Assembly: GCF_000576305.1 (NCBI RefSeq)
Contig: NZ_BAVZ01000005.1
Span: 1-64,000, forward strand
Reading direction: 5' to 3'
Origin: Paenibacillus pini JCM 16418
GTDB lineage: Bacteria; Bacillota; Bacilli; Paenibacillales; Paenibacillaceae
Length of the DNA stretch: 64,000 nt
The position numbers and the translations under genes were made by a program. Positions 7,514-16,961 of the stretch are shown here, in pieces. Below the pieces are notes generated by a model. It searched no databases. It had not been told where the DNA came from and was given only the letters and a program-made list of their open reading frames with translations. Position 1 is the stretch's first letter. Each line of letters opens with the position of its first letter.

Positions 7514-9063
7514 ATGGCTGAAAATCAAAATATTGAAGCATTGCAGACACCTGGTGCAGTATTTTTTATTTTCGGGGCAACCGGAGATTTGGCGAGACGC
7601 AAGCTTTTTCCTGCAATATATAGTTTGTACCGTGAAGGTAAATTGCTGAGGATTTCGCCGTCATTGGTGTGGCGCGTCGCCCGCGTTCCCAGGAAGAGTT
7701 TCGCGAAGATCTCTTTCAATCGATTCAGGAATTTTGTCGCTATAAAGCAGAAGACAATGAGGAATGGAAATCTTTTGCACAGCATTTTGAATATAAATCC
7801 TTAGATATTAATAATGTTGAGGGATTCCATGAACTACATGATCAAACCGTACAATTGGAAGAGAAGTTCCATATTCCAGGCAACCGATTATTCTATCTTG
7901 CGCTTGCACCTGAGTTGTTCGGAAGCGTATCTTACAATTTGCAAAAAGGCGGCATGTTGGATAGTGCTGGTTGGAACCGTCTTGTCATTGAGAAGCCTTT
8001 TGGTTACGATCTAGAATCGGCTAAAACGCTTAATGAACAAATTCGTGAAGTCTTTAAAGAAGAAGAGATTTACCGGATCGACCATTACCTAGGAAAGGAA
8101 ATGGTGCAGAATATAGAAGTGATTCGGTTTGCGAATGCATTCTTCGAGCCTTTGTGGAATAATAAGCATATTTCGAATATTCAAATTACACTGAGCGAAA
8201 CAGTCGGTGTTGAAGAACGCGGTGGATATTACGATCATGCGGGAGCGCTTCGCGACATGGGTCAAAATCACATGCTGCAAATGCTTACGATGATTGCGAT
8301 GGAGCCGCCAAGCCGTCTGCTTCCGGAGGATATCCGAGATGAGAAGGTTAAAGTACTCCGTTCGCTTCGTCCTTATGCTACTAGCGAGGAAGTGGAGAAG
8401 AACGTTGTACGCGGTCAATACGTGAAAGGTAATGCACGTGGACGCGAGCTTCCTGCATATCGTGAGGAAGATAAAGTGAATCCAGAGTCTAATACCGAAA
8501 CGTATTTTGCAGCTCGCTTATTCGTAGATAATTTTCGCTGGGCGGGAGTACCGTTCTATATTCGTACAGGTAAGAGACTGCCTGTTAAAACAACTGAAAT
8601 CGTTGTTGAATTCCAAGGTATGCCTAACAATGTATATCTAGGTCAAAAGCATAAGCTTGAACCTAACTTGCTTGTGATCCGGGTCAATCCGATGGAAGGC
8701 ATTTATGTTAAAATTAATGCTAAGAAACCGGGATCTGAGTCAGAAATTGAGCCACTAGCAATGGATTTCTGCCAAAGCTGCATGGTGGGTATTAACTCGC
8801 CCGAAGCGTATGAGCGTCTTCTACATGATGCAGCGCGTGGTGAATCGACTTACTTCACGCGTTGGGATGAAGTGGCATCTGCGTGGTCATTTGTAGACAA
8901 GATTGCTGAAGCTTGGGCACAGAATCCAGCAGATCATGCAGAGTATCCAGCAGGTTCTTGGGGACCTAAGAAGGCTGATGAGATGCTAGCAGCGGGCGGT
9001 CACCACTGGTGGCCAGTAAGCGGACAGGACGAAGACAGCGTTGTATGGCAAGTAAATAAATAA
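7514..9063 (+). pseudogene. zwf: Glucose-6-phosphate 1-dehydrogenase with a single-base frameshift
   Basis: Oxidises glucose 6-phosphate to 6-phosphogluconolactone, the first step of the pentose phosphate pathway. The N-terminal NADP motif (FIFGATGDLARRKLFPAIY) is in the frame starting at 7514. Everything from about 7645 on, including the active-site motif RIDHYLGKE, is in the frame one base earlier. Restoring one base near 7641-7646 (REGKL then AEDFAVIGVARRP) gives one protein of about 516 residues, the usual family length. No -1 slippery heptamer is visible. A sequencing undercall (TTGGCT read as TTGCT) is more likely than a real lesion, because no other damage is seen. Confidence 0.92.
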
Positions 9064-9092
9064 TTATATGACCCCAGCATGGAGGTACGTAC

Positions 9093-9722
9093 ATGGCACA
9101 AAACATTTATGATATCTCAATGACCATTGAACTGGGCATGCAGGTATATAAGAATAAAGAAGAGAAGAAGCCTGAAATCATCAATATGTCGAACTTCGAG
9201 ACGGGTCGTTCTTATGAGTCACGTCTTAGTATGGATGTCCACTGTGGTACACATGTGGACGCTCCGCTTCATATGCTGAAAGATGGCGATACGATTGAGA
9301 CCATAAGTCTTCAACAATTGGTGGGACCAGCTCGGGTGCTGGACCTGACTCATGTGAAGGACGGTATCACGAGAGAAGACCTGCTGCCACATAATCTGCA
9401 AAAGGGAGAATGGATTTTATTTAAGACATCGAATTCCTTCTCTGATGAATTTGATTTCGAATTCGTTTACTTGCTTGAAGATGGTGCGCAGTACTTAATT
9501 GAAGCGGGTGTTCGCGGCGTTGGTACCGATGGGCTAGGAATTGAACGGGCACAGCCTGAATATACTACCCATCGTCCCCTGCTCAAGAACAATGTCGTTA
9601 TTGTAGAAGGATTGCGTCTTAAGGATATTAATCCAGGTCATTATTTTCTGGTGATTGCACCTCTTAAACTAACAGGGATTGATGCGGCTCCTGCACGCGC
9701 ATTCTTGATGGATCCGCCTTGA
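9093..9722 (+). CDS. Cyclase-family metal-dependent hydrolase (arylformamidase-like)
   Basis: 209-residue member of the cyclase/kynurenine-formamidase family. It contains the family motif HCGTHVDAPLH (about residues 50-60) that binds the metal, and the downstream GTDGLGIE segment. Start ATG after CATGGAGGTACGTAC, 29 nt past zwf, so possibly co-transcribed. Some members (KynB) hydrolyse N-formylkynurenine, which would feed the kynureninase encoded near 46 kb. There is no operator of that regulon here, so this link is only a possibility. Confidence 0.8.
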   Translation: MAQNIYDISMTIELGMQVYKNKEEKKPEIINMSNFETGRSYESRLSMDVHCGTHVDAPLHMLKDGDTIETISLQQLVGPARVLDLTHVKDGITREDLLPHNLQKGEWILFKTSNSFSDEFDFEFVYLLEDGAQYLIEAGVRGVGTDGLGIERAQPEYTTHRPLLKNNVVIVEGLRLKDINPGHYFLVIAPLKLTGIDAAPARAFLMDPP

Positions 9723-9843
9723 GTTTTCATTAAAGACATGACTTCAACAAGTCATCCTCATGCAGTGTAATGCATGGGGGTGATTTGCGTACAGAATGTG
9801 GTACAATTAAAGACATGAATTTAGTGATGAAGGGAATAGTGAA

Positions 9844-11427
9844 ATGACCAAAGCAATTGATCAGGCTTTGCAGAAGGAAGTAGACAAACGCAGAACGTTT
9901 GCGATTATCTCTCACCCGGATGCAGGTAAAACAACATTAACGGAGAAGCTGCTTTTATTTGGGGGCGCGATCCGTTTAGCAGGTACAGTAAAGGCTCGTA
10001 AAGCTAGTAAACATGCAACCAGTGACTGGATGGAAATTGAAAAGCAACGGGGAATCTCGGTTACCTCTTCCGTCATGCAATTCGATTATCTAGATCACCG
10101 GATTAATATTTTGGATACCCCAGGTCACCAAGATTTCAGTGAGGACACGTATCGTACGCTTACAGCAGCCGATAGTGCAGTCATGCTGATTGACGTAGCA
10201 AAGGGTGTGGAAGCACAGACCATTAAACTGTTTCAAGTGTGTGCTAAGCGCGGTATTCCTATTTTCACATTTATTAATAAACTTGACCGTGAAGGACGTA
10301 GTCCGATCGAGCTGATGGAAGAGCTGGAGCAAGTTCTAGGTATTCGCTCTGTTCCTATGAACTGGCCTATCGGTACGGGTCGCGAGTTATGCGGCGTTTA
10401 TGACCGTATGAACAATCAAGTAGAATTATTTCAGGGTAACGACCATTCTACGATCAAAGTACAAAAGGTCAAAGATTACAATGATCCAATTATTCGTGAG
10501 ATGGCTGGGGAGTACTTGCATGATCAGTTGTGTCAGGATCTGGAGCTACTGGATGTAGCGGGCGATCCGTTTGATTTGGAGAAAGTTCAGAAAGGTGAAC
10601 TAACCCCACTATTCTTCGGAAGCGCTATTAATAACTTTGGTGTTCAAACTTTCCTTGAGAACTTCATGAAGCTTGCGCCTAAGCCAGAGCCTAGACATAG
10701 CGCAGTGGGTATGATTGAGCCTACGAATAATAAATTTACAGGCTATGTCTTTAAAATCCAAGCGAATATGAACCCTGCTCACCGCGACCGGATTGCGTTC
10801 TTACGAATTGTATCAGGTAAGTTCGAGCGTGGTATGAGTGTTAAACATATGCGTATGGGCAAAGATATCAAATTGGCGCAGCCGCAGCAGTTTTTAGCAC
10901 AGGATCGGGATATTGTCGATGTAGCTTATCCTGGTGATATTATTGGTTTATTTGATCCAGGTATTTTCCGCATTGGGGATTCATTAAGCCAGTTAAATGA
11001 TGTCGTATTTGATGAATTACCTACGTTCTCACCTGAGATTTTTGCAAAGGTTACGGTTAAGAATGCTTTGAAGCATAAGCAGTATCAAAAGGGTATTGAT
11101 CAACTAACGGAAGAAGGAACGATTCAGGTATTCCGGACAGCCAGCTTTGATGACACGATTCTTGGTGTTGTTGGTCAATTGCAATTTGAAGTATTTGAGT
11201 ACCGGATGAAGGGTGAATATGGTGTAGATGTGCAATTACAGCGTATGCAATATCAATTCGCGCGCTGGATCATTGATGATCAAATTGATCCATCTAAATT
11301 CCGGATTAACTCAACGCTCGTGAAGGATAAGAAAGATAACTATGTGGTTCTGTTCGAGAACGAGTACGCAATGCGTACAGCGATGGAGAAGAATCCGACG
11401 GCTAAATTCCTTGAGAATGCGCCTTAA
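9844..11427 (+). CDS. prfC: Peptide chain release factor 3
   Basis: 527-residue translational GTPase that recycles RF1/RF2 from the ribosome. G1 motif is SHPDAGKTTLTEKLL (about 22-36), the switch region RGISVTSS, G3 DTPGHQDFSEDTYR and G4 INKLDR; RF3-specific domains follow. Length and order match the family. Start ATG 9844 follows a purine-rich GAAGGGAATAGTGA. Single-gene unit ending in a strong terminator. Confidence 0.96.
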   Translation: MTKAIDQALQKEVDKRRTFAIISHPDAGKTTLTEKLLLFGGAIRLAGTVKARKASKHATSDWMEIEKQRGISVTSSVMQFDYLDHRINILDTPGHQDFSEDTYRTLTAADSAVMLIDVAKGVEAQTIKLFQVCAKRGIPIFTFINKLDREGRSPIELMEELEQVLGIRSVPMNWPIGTGRELCGVYDRMNNQVELFQGNDHSTIKVQKVKDYNDPIIREMAGEYLHDQLCQDLELLDVAGDPFDLEKVQKGELTPLFFGSAINNFGVQTFLENFMKLAPKPEPRHSAVGMIEPTNNKFTGYVFKIQANMNPAHRDRIAFLRIVSGKFERGMSVKHMRMGKDIKLAQPQQFLAQDRDIVDVAYPGDIIGLFDPGIFRIGDSLSQLNDVVFDELPTFSPEIFAKVTVKNALKHKQYQKGIDQLTEEGTIQVFRTASFDDTILGVVGQLQFEVFEYRMKGEYGVDVQLQRMQYQFARWIIDDQIDPSKFRINSTLVKDKKDNYVVLFENEYAMRTAMEKNPTAKFLENAP

Positions 11428-11458
11428 GTCATGATTCAAATCGCATGAATTTACTAAT

Positions 11459-11496
11459 AAATAACCCTCAGCTTGTAGTCGCTGAGGGTTATTTTT
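11459..11496. terminator. Bidirectional terminator between prfC and sspI
   Basis: Arms AATAACCCTCAGC and GCTGAGGGTTATT with an 8-nt loop, T-run on the + strand and A-rich flank on the other side. It serves the convergent genes prfC and sspI. Confidence 0.92.
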
Positions 11497-11515
11497 GCAA
11501 TATAAGGGTGAAAGC

Positions 11516-11749
11516 TTAAGTCAACGGACCCGGTGTTACACTTTGAAGATGTTCATGGGCGATATGGATGAGCTGATCTTGTTCTTTTGTATCCATGTTC
11601 TTCCACATCATCTCAAAGACAGCCCCAAGTCCTGGCAACGCCTGTTCTGGACCATCGACAGATCCTTCAATCATCTCACGCAGTTCGGCTTCATTCTTTC
11701 CGTGGGTTTTGTGGACAATAGCTTGACGCAAGTCGAGTGTAATGGGCAT
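11516..11749 (-). CDS. sspI: Small acid-soluble spore protein SspI
   Basis: 77 residues, matching the SspI family in length and pattern: LDLRQAIVHK near the start, then LPGLGAVFEMMWKNM in the middle. SspI is a minor spore-core protein made in the forespore. Start ATG after GGAGGGATACCC. Monocistronic, sharing the terminator with prfC. It marks the organism as a spore former. Confidence 0.9.
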   Translation of the reverse strand: MPITLDLRQAIVHKTHGKNEAELREMIEGSVDGPEQALPGLGAVFEMMWKNMDTKEQDQLIHIAHEHLQSVTPGPLT

Positions 11750-11813
11750 GGGTATCCCTCCAGTTAGGTAGTTAGCTTTCGTTCTTTAATGTGTCCTAGA
11801 CTGTGCTACTAAA

Positions 11814-11842
11814 TTCAAGTTTTTCTTGCACTGTGATATAAT
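11814..11842 (+). promoter_or_regulatory. Promoter of the KtrA-like gene
   Basis: Extended -10 TGATATAAT (TATAAT at 11837-11842) with a 17-bp spacer to a weak -35 TTCAAG (11814-11819), 38 nt before the start codon. Confidence 0.6.
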
Positions 11843-11879
11843 AAGCGGGATAAACACTCATAACCCGGGGGGTTAATAC

Positions 11880-12542
11880 ATGGCTAAAAAACAGTACGCC
11901 GTTATAGGCATGGGGCGCTTCGGTTTCAGTGTGGCGAATGCACTCAGCGGTATGGGGTTTGACGTACTGGCAATTGATTCTGATGAACAGCGCACACAAG
12001 CGGTTTCTAATATAGTGACACATGCTGTGTCTGCGGATTCTACGGATGAGGAGGCACTTCGAGCTCTAGGTATTCGTAATTTTGAGGTGGTCGTTGTAGC
12101 GATTGGAGAAGATATTCAGTCGAGTATTTTGACAACGTTGATCCTGAAGGATATTGGGGTCGAGACGATTATTGTAAAAGCTCAGAATGAGCTGCATGGT
12201 AAGGTTCTGCAAAAGATTGGCGCAGATAAAGTCATTTATCCGGAACGTGATATGGGGATGCGTGTTGCCCATCATTTGACTTCACCAAATGTACTGGATT
12301 ATATCGAAATATCTGATGATTACAGCATTCTAGAGATGAAAGTTGCAAAAGATATGATAGGTAAGAATCTAAGACAGCTCGATGTTCGTGCTCGATTTGG
12401 TTGCAATGTTATGGCCATTAAACATGGTACAAAGATGGATATATCTCCTTATGCGGATGCTCCTCTGAAGGAAGGCGACATTCTGGTTATTGTAGGCGAG
12501 AAGATGGATTTGACGAAAATAGAGCTAGCCTATCCTAAATAA
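11880..12542 (+). CDS. TrkA-family potassium channel regulator (KtrA/KtrC-like)
   Basis: 220 residues: RCK_N Rossmann domain with dinucleotide motif GMGRFG (about 10-15) and acidic residue after strand 2 (AIDSD), then an RCK_C domain (about 135-215). Such cytoplasmic octameric rings gate KtrB/KtrD potassium channels on binding ATP/ADP or c-di-AMP. No channel subunit is adjacent, as is also the case for Bacillus ktrC. The next gene, a SpoU methyltransferase, begins 28 nt downstream and is probably co-transcribed. Confidence 0.9.
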   Translation: MAKKQYAVIGMGRFGFSVANALSGMGFDVLAIDSDEQRTQAVSNIVTHAVSADSTDEEALRALGIRNFEVVVVAIGEDIQSSILTTLILKDIGVETIIVKAQNELHGKVLQKIGADKVIYPERDMGMRVAHHLTSPNVLDYIEISDDYSILEMKVAKDMIGKNLRQLDVRARFGCNVMAIKHGTKMDISPYADAPLKEGDILVIVGEKMDLTKIELAYPK

Positions 12543-12570
12543 GCTGGTTATGAGTAAGGACGGAACTTTC

Positions 12571-13371
12571 ATGGATATACTATCTACACAAAATGCGCGT
12601 GTAAAAGAATGGGCGCAACTTCTTGAAAAGAAGCATAGGGACAAACAACATAAGTATATTGTAGAAGGCATACATCTGGTGCTGGAGGCGCTTCGCTCCG
12701 ATGCTGATATTGAAATTATCGCTTATGATATGGAGTGTGGCATTCCACAAGAACTGCGTTCTTTGCAGAATGCTAGCGACGGAGCAGAATGGATCGGCGT
12801 TTCATCCGCAGTACTTAGTAAATGTACGGATACCAAAACACCACAGCCTGTGTTTGCGGTCATTCATAAGCGAATAGCTGACTTCGAGCGTTTGCTAGAA
12901 AATGACCACAGTCTGGTTGTTGTTCTGGATGCAGTGCAGGATCCGGGTAATGTCGGTACCATGATCCGCAGCGCCGATGCTGCTGGAGCGGATGGTGTCA
13001 TTGTAGGACGAGGTTCTGCGGATATATATAATCCTAAAACGATTCGCTCAACGATGGGGTCTATATTCCATATCCCCGTGATCGAAGGGGATCTATTGGA
13101 TCTTATTCCGCAGGCTCAGGATAAGGGAGCAAGGATTATTAGTACAAGCCTGCAAGCGCAGGAGACATGCTATCAGTATGATTTCAGCGGTAGCTCAGCT
13201 TGGATACTTATGGGCAACGAAGCTCAAGGGGTGTCCGCTGAGTTACAGGAGATGGTTGACGATTCGCTCATCATACCGATGGGTGGACAAGCAGAGTCGC
13301 TGAACGTGGCAATGGCAGCCACGGTGCTGTTATTTGAGGCGATGCGGCAGCGGGAGTTTTCGAGCAAATAA
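12571..13371 (+). CDS. TrmH/SpoU-family RNA 2'-O-methyltransferase
   Basis: 266 residues: an N-terminal substrate-binding domain (about 1-100) and a C-terminal SPOUT knot with DAVQDPGNVGTMIRSADA, MGNEAQGVS and IPMGGQAESLNVAMAATVLLFE. It methylates ribose in rRNA or tRNA; the target cannot be told from sequence. ATG 12571 was preferred (AAGGA 10 nt upstream, MDILSTQNARVKEW resembles family starts) over ATG 12550, which lacks a ribosome site. In many Bacilli this gene lies upstream of pheST; here it is not. Confidence 0.88.
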   Translation: MDILSTQNARVKEWAQLLEKKHRDKQHKYIVEGIHLVLEALRSDADIEIIAYDMECGIPQELRSLQNASDGAEWIGVSSAVLSKCTDTKTPQPVFAVIHKRIADFERLLENDHSLVVVLDAVQDPGNVGTMIRSADAAGADGVIVGRGSADIYNPKTIRSTMGSIFHIPVIEGDLLDLIPQAQDKGARIISTSLQAQETCYQYDFSGSSAWILMGNEAQGVSAELQEMVDDSLIIPMGGQAESLNVAMAATVLLFEAMRQREFSSK

Positions 13372-13386
13372 AAGCAACAATAATAT

Positions 13387-13430
13387 GAAAAGAGATGGCG
13401 TGTAGACACAGCTATTTCTTTTCTTTTTTT
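13387..13430 (+). terminator. Terminator after the SpoU methyltransferase
   Basis: Imperfect hairpin pairing AAAAGAGATGGC with GCTATTTCTTTT around a TGT/ACA core, then a T-rich run. Confidence 0.7.
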
Positions 13431-13523
13431 CATCGATTCGGTTTTCAAAGATAATGAGGTATAGAATCGAAGGGAATAGAGAAAAATATGGAAGAGGCGA
13501 TGAAGAGGAAAGGAGTGAATGTA

Positions 13524-13697
13524 TTGGACATTACACTACAAGCTGATGAGGTTATTAATCGCATCAGACAACTTCAATCAAACGGAGCAACGGTAAGTAA
13601 GAAACAAGTAAAGCAAAGTGATCCTGAATTAATGAGAAATGCGTTATTTCATTTCCCGAGCTGGGATCATGCATTGAAAAACGCAGAGTTATTATAG
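13524..13697 (+). CDS. Small protein with an HTH-like motif
   Basis: 57 residues from TTG 13524, chosen because AAAGGAG ends 9 nt upstream; ATG 13488 in the same frame has no such site. The pattern DEVINRIRQLQSNGATVSKKQ..DPELMRNALFHFPSWDHALKNAEL resembles a short homeodomain-like repeat seen in Firmicute DNA-binding proteins (I..L...G..LS...V....P.L...A...F.SW..AL..A). It stands alone between two terminators. Possibly a small regulator; no function is claimed. Confidence 0.6.
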   Translation: MDITLQADEVINRIRQLQSNGATVSKKQVKQSDPELMRNALFHFPSWDHALKNAELL

Positions 13698-13708
13698 AAA
13701 TGGTTTTG

Positions 13709-13763
13709 AAAAAAGGCAGGTAGGCCGCAGAACAGATCTTTTGCGACCTACCTGCCTTTTTTA
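13709..13763 (+). terminator. Terminator after the small HTH-like gene
   Basis: AAAAAAGGCAGGTAGG pairs with CCTACCTGCCTTTTTT around an inner CGCAG/TTGCG arm. Strong in both directions. Confidence 0.92.
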
Positions 13764-13850
13764 TGTATGACAAAGGATAGCATTCATATATAACATTAAT
13801 TAAATTAAATGCTAGAATGAATGGGAGTAATGGTAAAGGAGATGAGATCA

Positions 13851-14570
13851 TTGTATCTACGAAGTCTTCAAATTCTAAAGAATGAATCATACGACCCAAG
13901 CCGATATCCTTTTACAATACCATCGATTAAGCAGCTAGAGTCGCTCTCATTCAGCAGTAACGTTACTTTTTTGGTCGGGGAAAATGGTTCGGGGAAGTCG
14001 ACGCTACTTGAGGGCATTGCGGATCAATGTGGTTTCAATACCGCTGGTGGTGGCAAGAACAACTACTATGAGGTCGATGCAGCGCAGTCCATTTTGGGAC
14101 AGCATATTCGATTATCTTGGCTTCCTAAAGCTACAAATGGCTTCTTTTTAAGAGCGGAAACCTTCTATCAATTTGCATCTCATCTAGATACGATACCAGG
14201 AAGTCTGAGATTTTATGGCGGTCGTTCATTACATAAACAATCTCACGGGGAAGCTTTTTTGTCCCTGTTTAATCATCGGTTCGGGAAAGGTGCGATTTAT
14301 CTACTCGATGAACCCGAAGCAGCTCTCTCCCCAGCAAGGCAGTTGGCTTTACTTCGAGTAATTAAGGACTTAGAGAATGAAGCCCAATTTATTATTGCTA
14401 CGCATTCTCCTATTTTACTGGGATATCCGAATGCACAAATAATGAATTTCGATGAGGTGCCAATACAGGAAGTCCGTTATGAGGATACACTCCACTATAT
14501 TCTGACTCGGAGATTCTTGGAGAATCGGGAATCTGTGTTAGAAGAATTGTTTCGAGATGATGAAGAATGA
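13851..14570 (+). CDS. AAA-family ATPase (SbcC/RecF-like, stand-alone)
   Basis: 239 residues from TTG 13851, which follows AAAGGAG with 9-nt spacing; an in-frame ATG at 13842 lies inside the ribosome-site region. Walker A is FLVGENGSGKST, a short signature-like SHGEAF follows, and Walker B is IYLLDEPEAALS, then a D/H-loop THSPILL. There is no coiled coil and no transporter partner nearby, so it belongs with small predicted ATP-binding proteins of unknown role, as found in many bacteria. Confidence 0.82.
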   Translation: MYLRSLQILKNESYDPSRYPFTIPSIKQLESLSFSSNVTFLVGENGSGKSTLLEGIADQCGFNTAGGGKNNYYEVDAAQSILGQHIRLSWLPKATNGFFLRAETFYQFASHLDTIPGSLRFYGGRSLHKQSHGEAFLSLFNHRFGKGAIYLLDEPEAALSPARQLALLRVIKDLENEAQFIIATHSPILLGYPNAQIMNFDEVPIQEVRYEDTLHYILTRRFLENRESVLEELFRDDEE

Positions 14571-14576
14571 CTATCT

Positions 14577-14610
14577 AGTAGAGGAAACGCATCCTCTGCT
14601 CTTTTTTTTA
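14577..14610 (+). terminator. Terminator after the AAA ATPase
   Basis: AGAGGA and TCCTCT arms with loop AACGCA, flanked by AGT/GCT, followed by T8. Confidence 0.85.
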
Positions 14611-14737
14611 TATATACGTCGGTTTACTTGGTCGATCCAGATGCTATAGTAAGTTACAGTCCATTTTCATATTCACGAGGTATGATCATTCTGAACAAGA
14701 TAAGTTTTTATGAGTCGGGAAGGTGGCAATTTAAATC

Positions 14738-15406
14738 TTGAATAGAGAAAATAAATCAGAACTTGCCAAGAAGCGTTGGGCAGCGTTCCTCACGATCATC
14801 GGTGTCCTTCTGGTAATATGTACGTATATGTACTTGTTGCGTAACGGTGAGGTGCATCGTTTTTTTGTACAAGTTCACGAGCTTGGTTTCATAGGTATCT
14901 GCCTTGCTGTTGCGATTCAAACCTTCATTAACATCGTTCCGATACCGGGTGAGTTCACATCTGTTCTATTAATGGAATTGTATGGCCCAATTTGGGGTGG
15001 ATTCTATTCGTGGCTAGGCGGATTTCTTGGGGCAATCGGTGCATATTTGCTGATGGGAAGCATGTCTAAACCTTTTGAATCCTATTTAAAAAGCTCCAAG
15101 GTATTTAACAAAGTTGAACATTTTGTTGTGAAGCGTAAATCGGCAAGCTTGCTCATTGTGCGAATTCTACCTATTATCCCCTTTCACCTGATTAACTATA
15201 TGGCAGGAATGCTTAGGCTGAATCTACGTAGTTTTATATGGACAACGGCAGTGGGAATCATCCCCTTCCATGTGGCCTCTAGTATCGTGTATGCCGGAGT
15301 AAAACAAGGATCTCTAGTATGGGGAATATTAGGACTAGCAATATTAGCATTACTTGCAATCGTCGGATGGATGGTAGGTAAGCGCTATAACGCACTATCT
15401 AATTAA
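14738..15406 (+). CDS. TVP38/TMEM64 (VTT-domain) membrane protein
   Basis: 222 residues with about five or six membrane spans and the VTT/SNARE-associated core: PIPGEFTSVLLMELYG, GGFLGAIGAYLLMG and the amphipathic RILPIIPFHLINYMAG. Family members are thought to move lipids across membranes. Start is TTG 14738 behind GGGAAGGTGG; no ATG fits. The gene is flanked by a terminator on its left and by the phosphonate importer on its right. Confidence 0.88.
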   Translation: MNRENKSELAKKRWAAFLTIIGVLLVICTYMYLLRNGEVHRFFVQVHELGFIGICLAVAIQTFINIVPIPGEFTSVLLMELYGPIWGGFYSWLGGFLGAIGAYLLMGSMSKPFESYLKSSKVFNKVEHFVVKRKSASLLIVRILPIIPFHLINYMAGMLRLNLRSFIWTTAVGIIPFHVASSIVYAGVKQGSLVWGILGLAILALLAIVGWMVGKRYNALSN

Positions 15407-15433
15407 ATGCTTTTTCTATTCGTTGTAAAGCGG

Positions 15434-15467
15434 TTAACTATATTCATACAAAGTTTACAATTATAAT
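15434..15467 (+). promoter_or_regulatory. Candidate PhoP-type promoter of the phosphonate genes
   Basis: TATAAT at 15462-15467 has no good -35, but TTCATA (15443) and TTTACA (15454) lie one helical turn apart just upstream, preceded by TTAACT (15434). Repeats like TT(A/C/T)ACA spaced 11 bp are the binding pattern of Bacillus PhoP. The match is imperfect. The start codon lies 167 nt downstream, leaving an untranslated leader with no recognised element. Confidence 0.4.
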
Positions 15468-15633
15468 CCCAACATCAAATTAAAAACAAACCAAAAACAA
15501 AATAAAACAATCAATTAATGTGGGTTTAATCCCTGTATTACAATTGCTCTCTATAGTTGGGTTATGAACGGTCAAGCACCTGTTTATAAGTTCTACCAAC
15601 TATCTGAACATTTGAGGGAGAGAGTAATCGGAC

Positions 15634-16752
15634 ATGAGAAAACCTTTATTAGCTGTATTTGCATTGCTATTATCATTCAGTATGCTAACAGCATGCGGTA
15701 CAAAGAATCAAAGCAATACCGATTCAGCGAAAGGCTCAGACTCGACAAGTGGTACTGTTGCTAAGGCAGAGGGCAGTAAGGACAAAGATAAAGACAGCAA
15801 AGAACTTACAATATATACAGCACTCGAAGATGATCAAATGGAGACGTATTTAGCAACGTACAAGGCACAGCACCCTGATGTTAAATTGAATTTCGTTCGC
15901 GACTCCACGGGCGTTATCACGGCTAAACTCTTGGCTGAGAAGGATAACCCTCAAGCAGACTTAGTATGGGGACTTGCGGCTACAAGCCTACTTGTACTGG
16001 ATCAGAACGGGATGCTAGAAGGTTATTCACCTAAAGGTGTAGATCGTATCCAAGCGGACTTTAAGGATAAGAACGCCCCAGAACATTGGGTTGGCATTGA
16101 TGCTTGGGAAACTGCATTCGTTGTGAATACGAAGGAAATGGAAAAACGTAAACTTGCGATTCCAAAAAGCTATGCTGATCTAATTAAGCCAGAGTATAAA
16201 GGGCTGATTACGATGCCGAATCCATCATCTTCTGGTACGGGCTTCCTTACCGTTTCTGGTCTGGTACAGTTAATGGGTAAAGACAAGTCATGGGATTATA
16301 TGAATAAGCTGAATGACAATATCGCGATGTATGTACATTCCGGTTCGAAACCGGCAAAAATGGCGGGTACGGGCGAATATCCAATTGGTATTTCCTTTGG
16401 ATACCGTGGTATTGAAGAAGCGAAGAAGGGTTCCCCCGTTGTAACTGTGTTCCCTGCCGAAGGTTCGGGATGGGATTTAGAAGCGAATGCTCTTATGAAG
16501 AAGTCGGACGTGAAACCTGAAGCGAAGGAATTTCTGGATTGGGCCATCTCTGATGATGTTATGAAAGAATACAATAAGAATTATGCTATTCTGGCCGTGA
16601 AAAGTGATACAACTACAATTCCTGAGGGTTACGAGAAAGATCCGGTTAAACAGCTGATTAAGAATGATCTAGGTCAGGCTGCTAAGGACCGTAACAGCAT
16701 TTTGTCAGAGTGGACGAAGCGTTACGATTCGAAGAGCGAGCCTAAATCGTAA
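15634..16752 (+). CDS. ABC transporter substrate-binding lipoprotein (2-aminoethylphosphonate type)
   Basis: 372 residues. The signal peptide ends in a lipobox, LTAC, with Cys21 as lipid anchor. A charged Ser/Lys/Asp spacer follows, then a type-2 periplasmic-binding fold ([12 protein letters not shown] onward) of the PhnS/iron(III)-binding family. It should hand a phosphonate, probably 2-aminoethylphosphonate, to the ATPase and permease encoded next. Start ATG after GAGGGAGAGAG. A terminator separates it from the ATPase, consistent with higher expression of the binding protein. Confidence 0.88.
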   Translation: MRKPLLAVFALLLSFSMLTACGTKNQSNTDSAKGSDSTSGTVAKAEGSKDKDKDSKELTIYTALEDDQMETYLATYKAQHPDVKLNFVRDSTGVITAKLLAEKDNPQADLVWGLAATSLLVLDQNGMLEGYSPKGVDRIQADFKDKNAPEHWVGIDAWETAFVVNTKEMEKRKLAIPKSYADLIKPEYKGLITMPNPSSSGTGFLTVSGLVQLMGKDKSWDYMNKLNDNIAMYVHSGSKPAKMAGTGEYPIGISFGYRGIEEAKKGSPVVTVFPAEGSGWDLEANALMKKSDVKPEAKEFLDWAISDDVMKEYNKNYAILAVKSDTTTIPEGYEKDPVKQLIKNDLGQAAKDRNSILSEWTKRYDSKSEPKS

Positions 16753-16761
16753 ACAGCATGT

Positions 16762-16800
16762 AAAGCTGATGCAAAGATTCTTTTGTATCAGCTTTTTTTT
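16762..16800 (+). terminator. Terminator after the phosphonate-binding protein
   Basis: AAAGCTGATGCAAA pairs with TTTTGTATCAGCTTT, followed by T8. Read-through or a second promoter in 16801-16961 would be needed for the downstream genes. Confidence 0.9.
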
Positions 16801-16961
16801 ACCCGAAAATAGTGGGTTTTCAGTGTGTTTAAGCTGTAGTTACAACAAAAAACAACCAAATCATACGAATAACACAATTTTAACATGGAGTTTAATGTGC
16901 TATGACAATTGGTCTTTATACTGAGTTTATCAACACAATCCATGAACCGAGGGAGGCAATC

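Noticed and set aside
7635..7660. Programmed -1 frameshift in zwf
   Set aside because: No X-XXY-YYZ slippery heptamer and no downstream pseudoknot-like structure; a lost base explains it better.
9759..9776. Hairpin CATGCA/TGCATG before prfC as a terminator
   Set aside because: Six-base arms with no T-run; too weak and badly placed.
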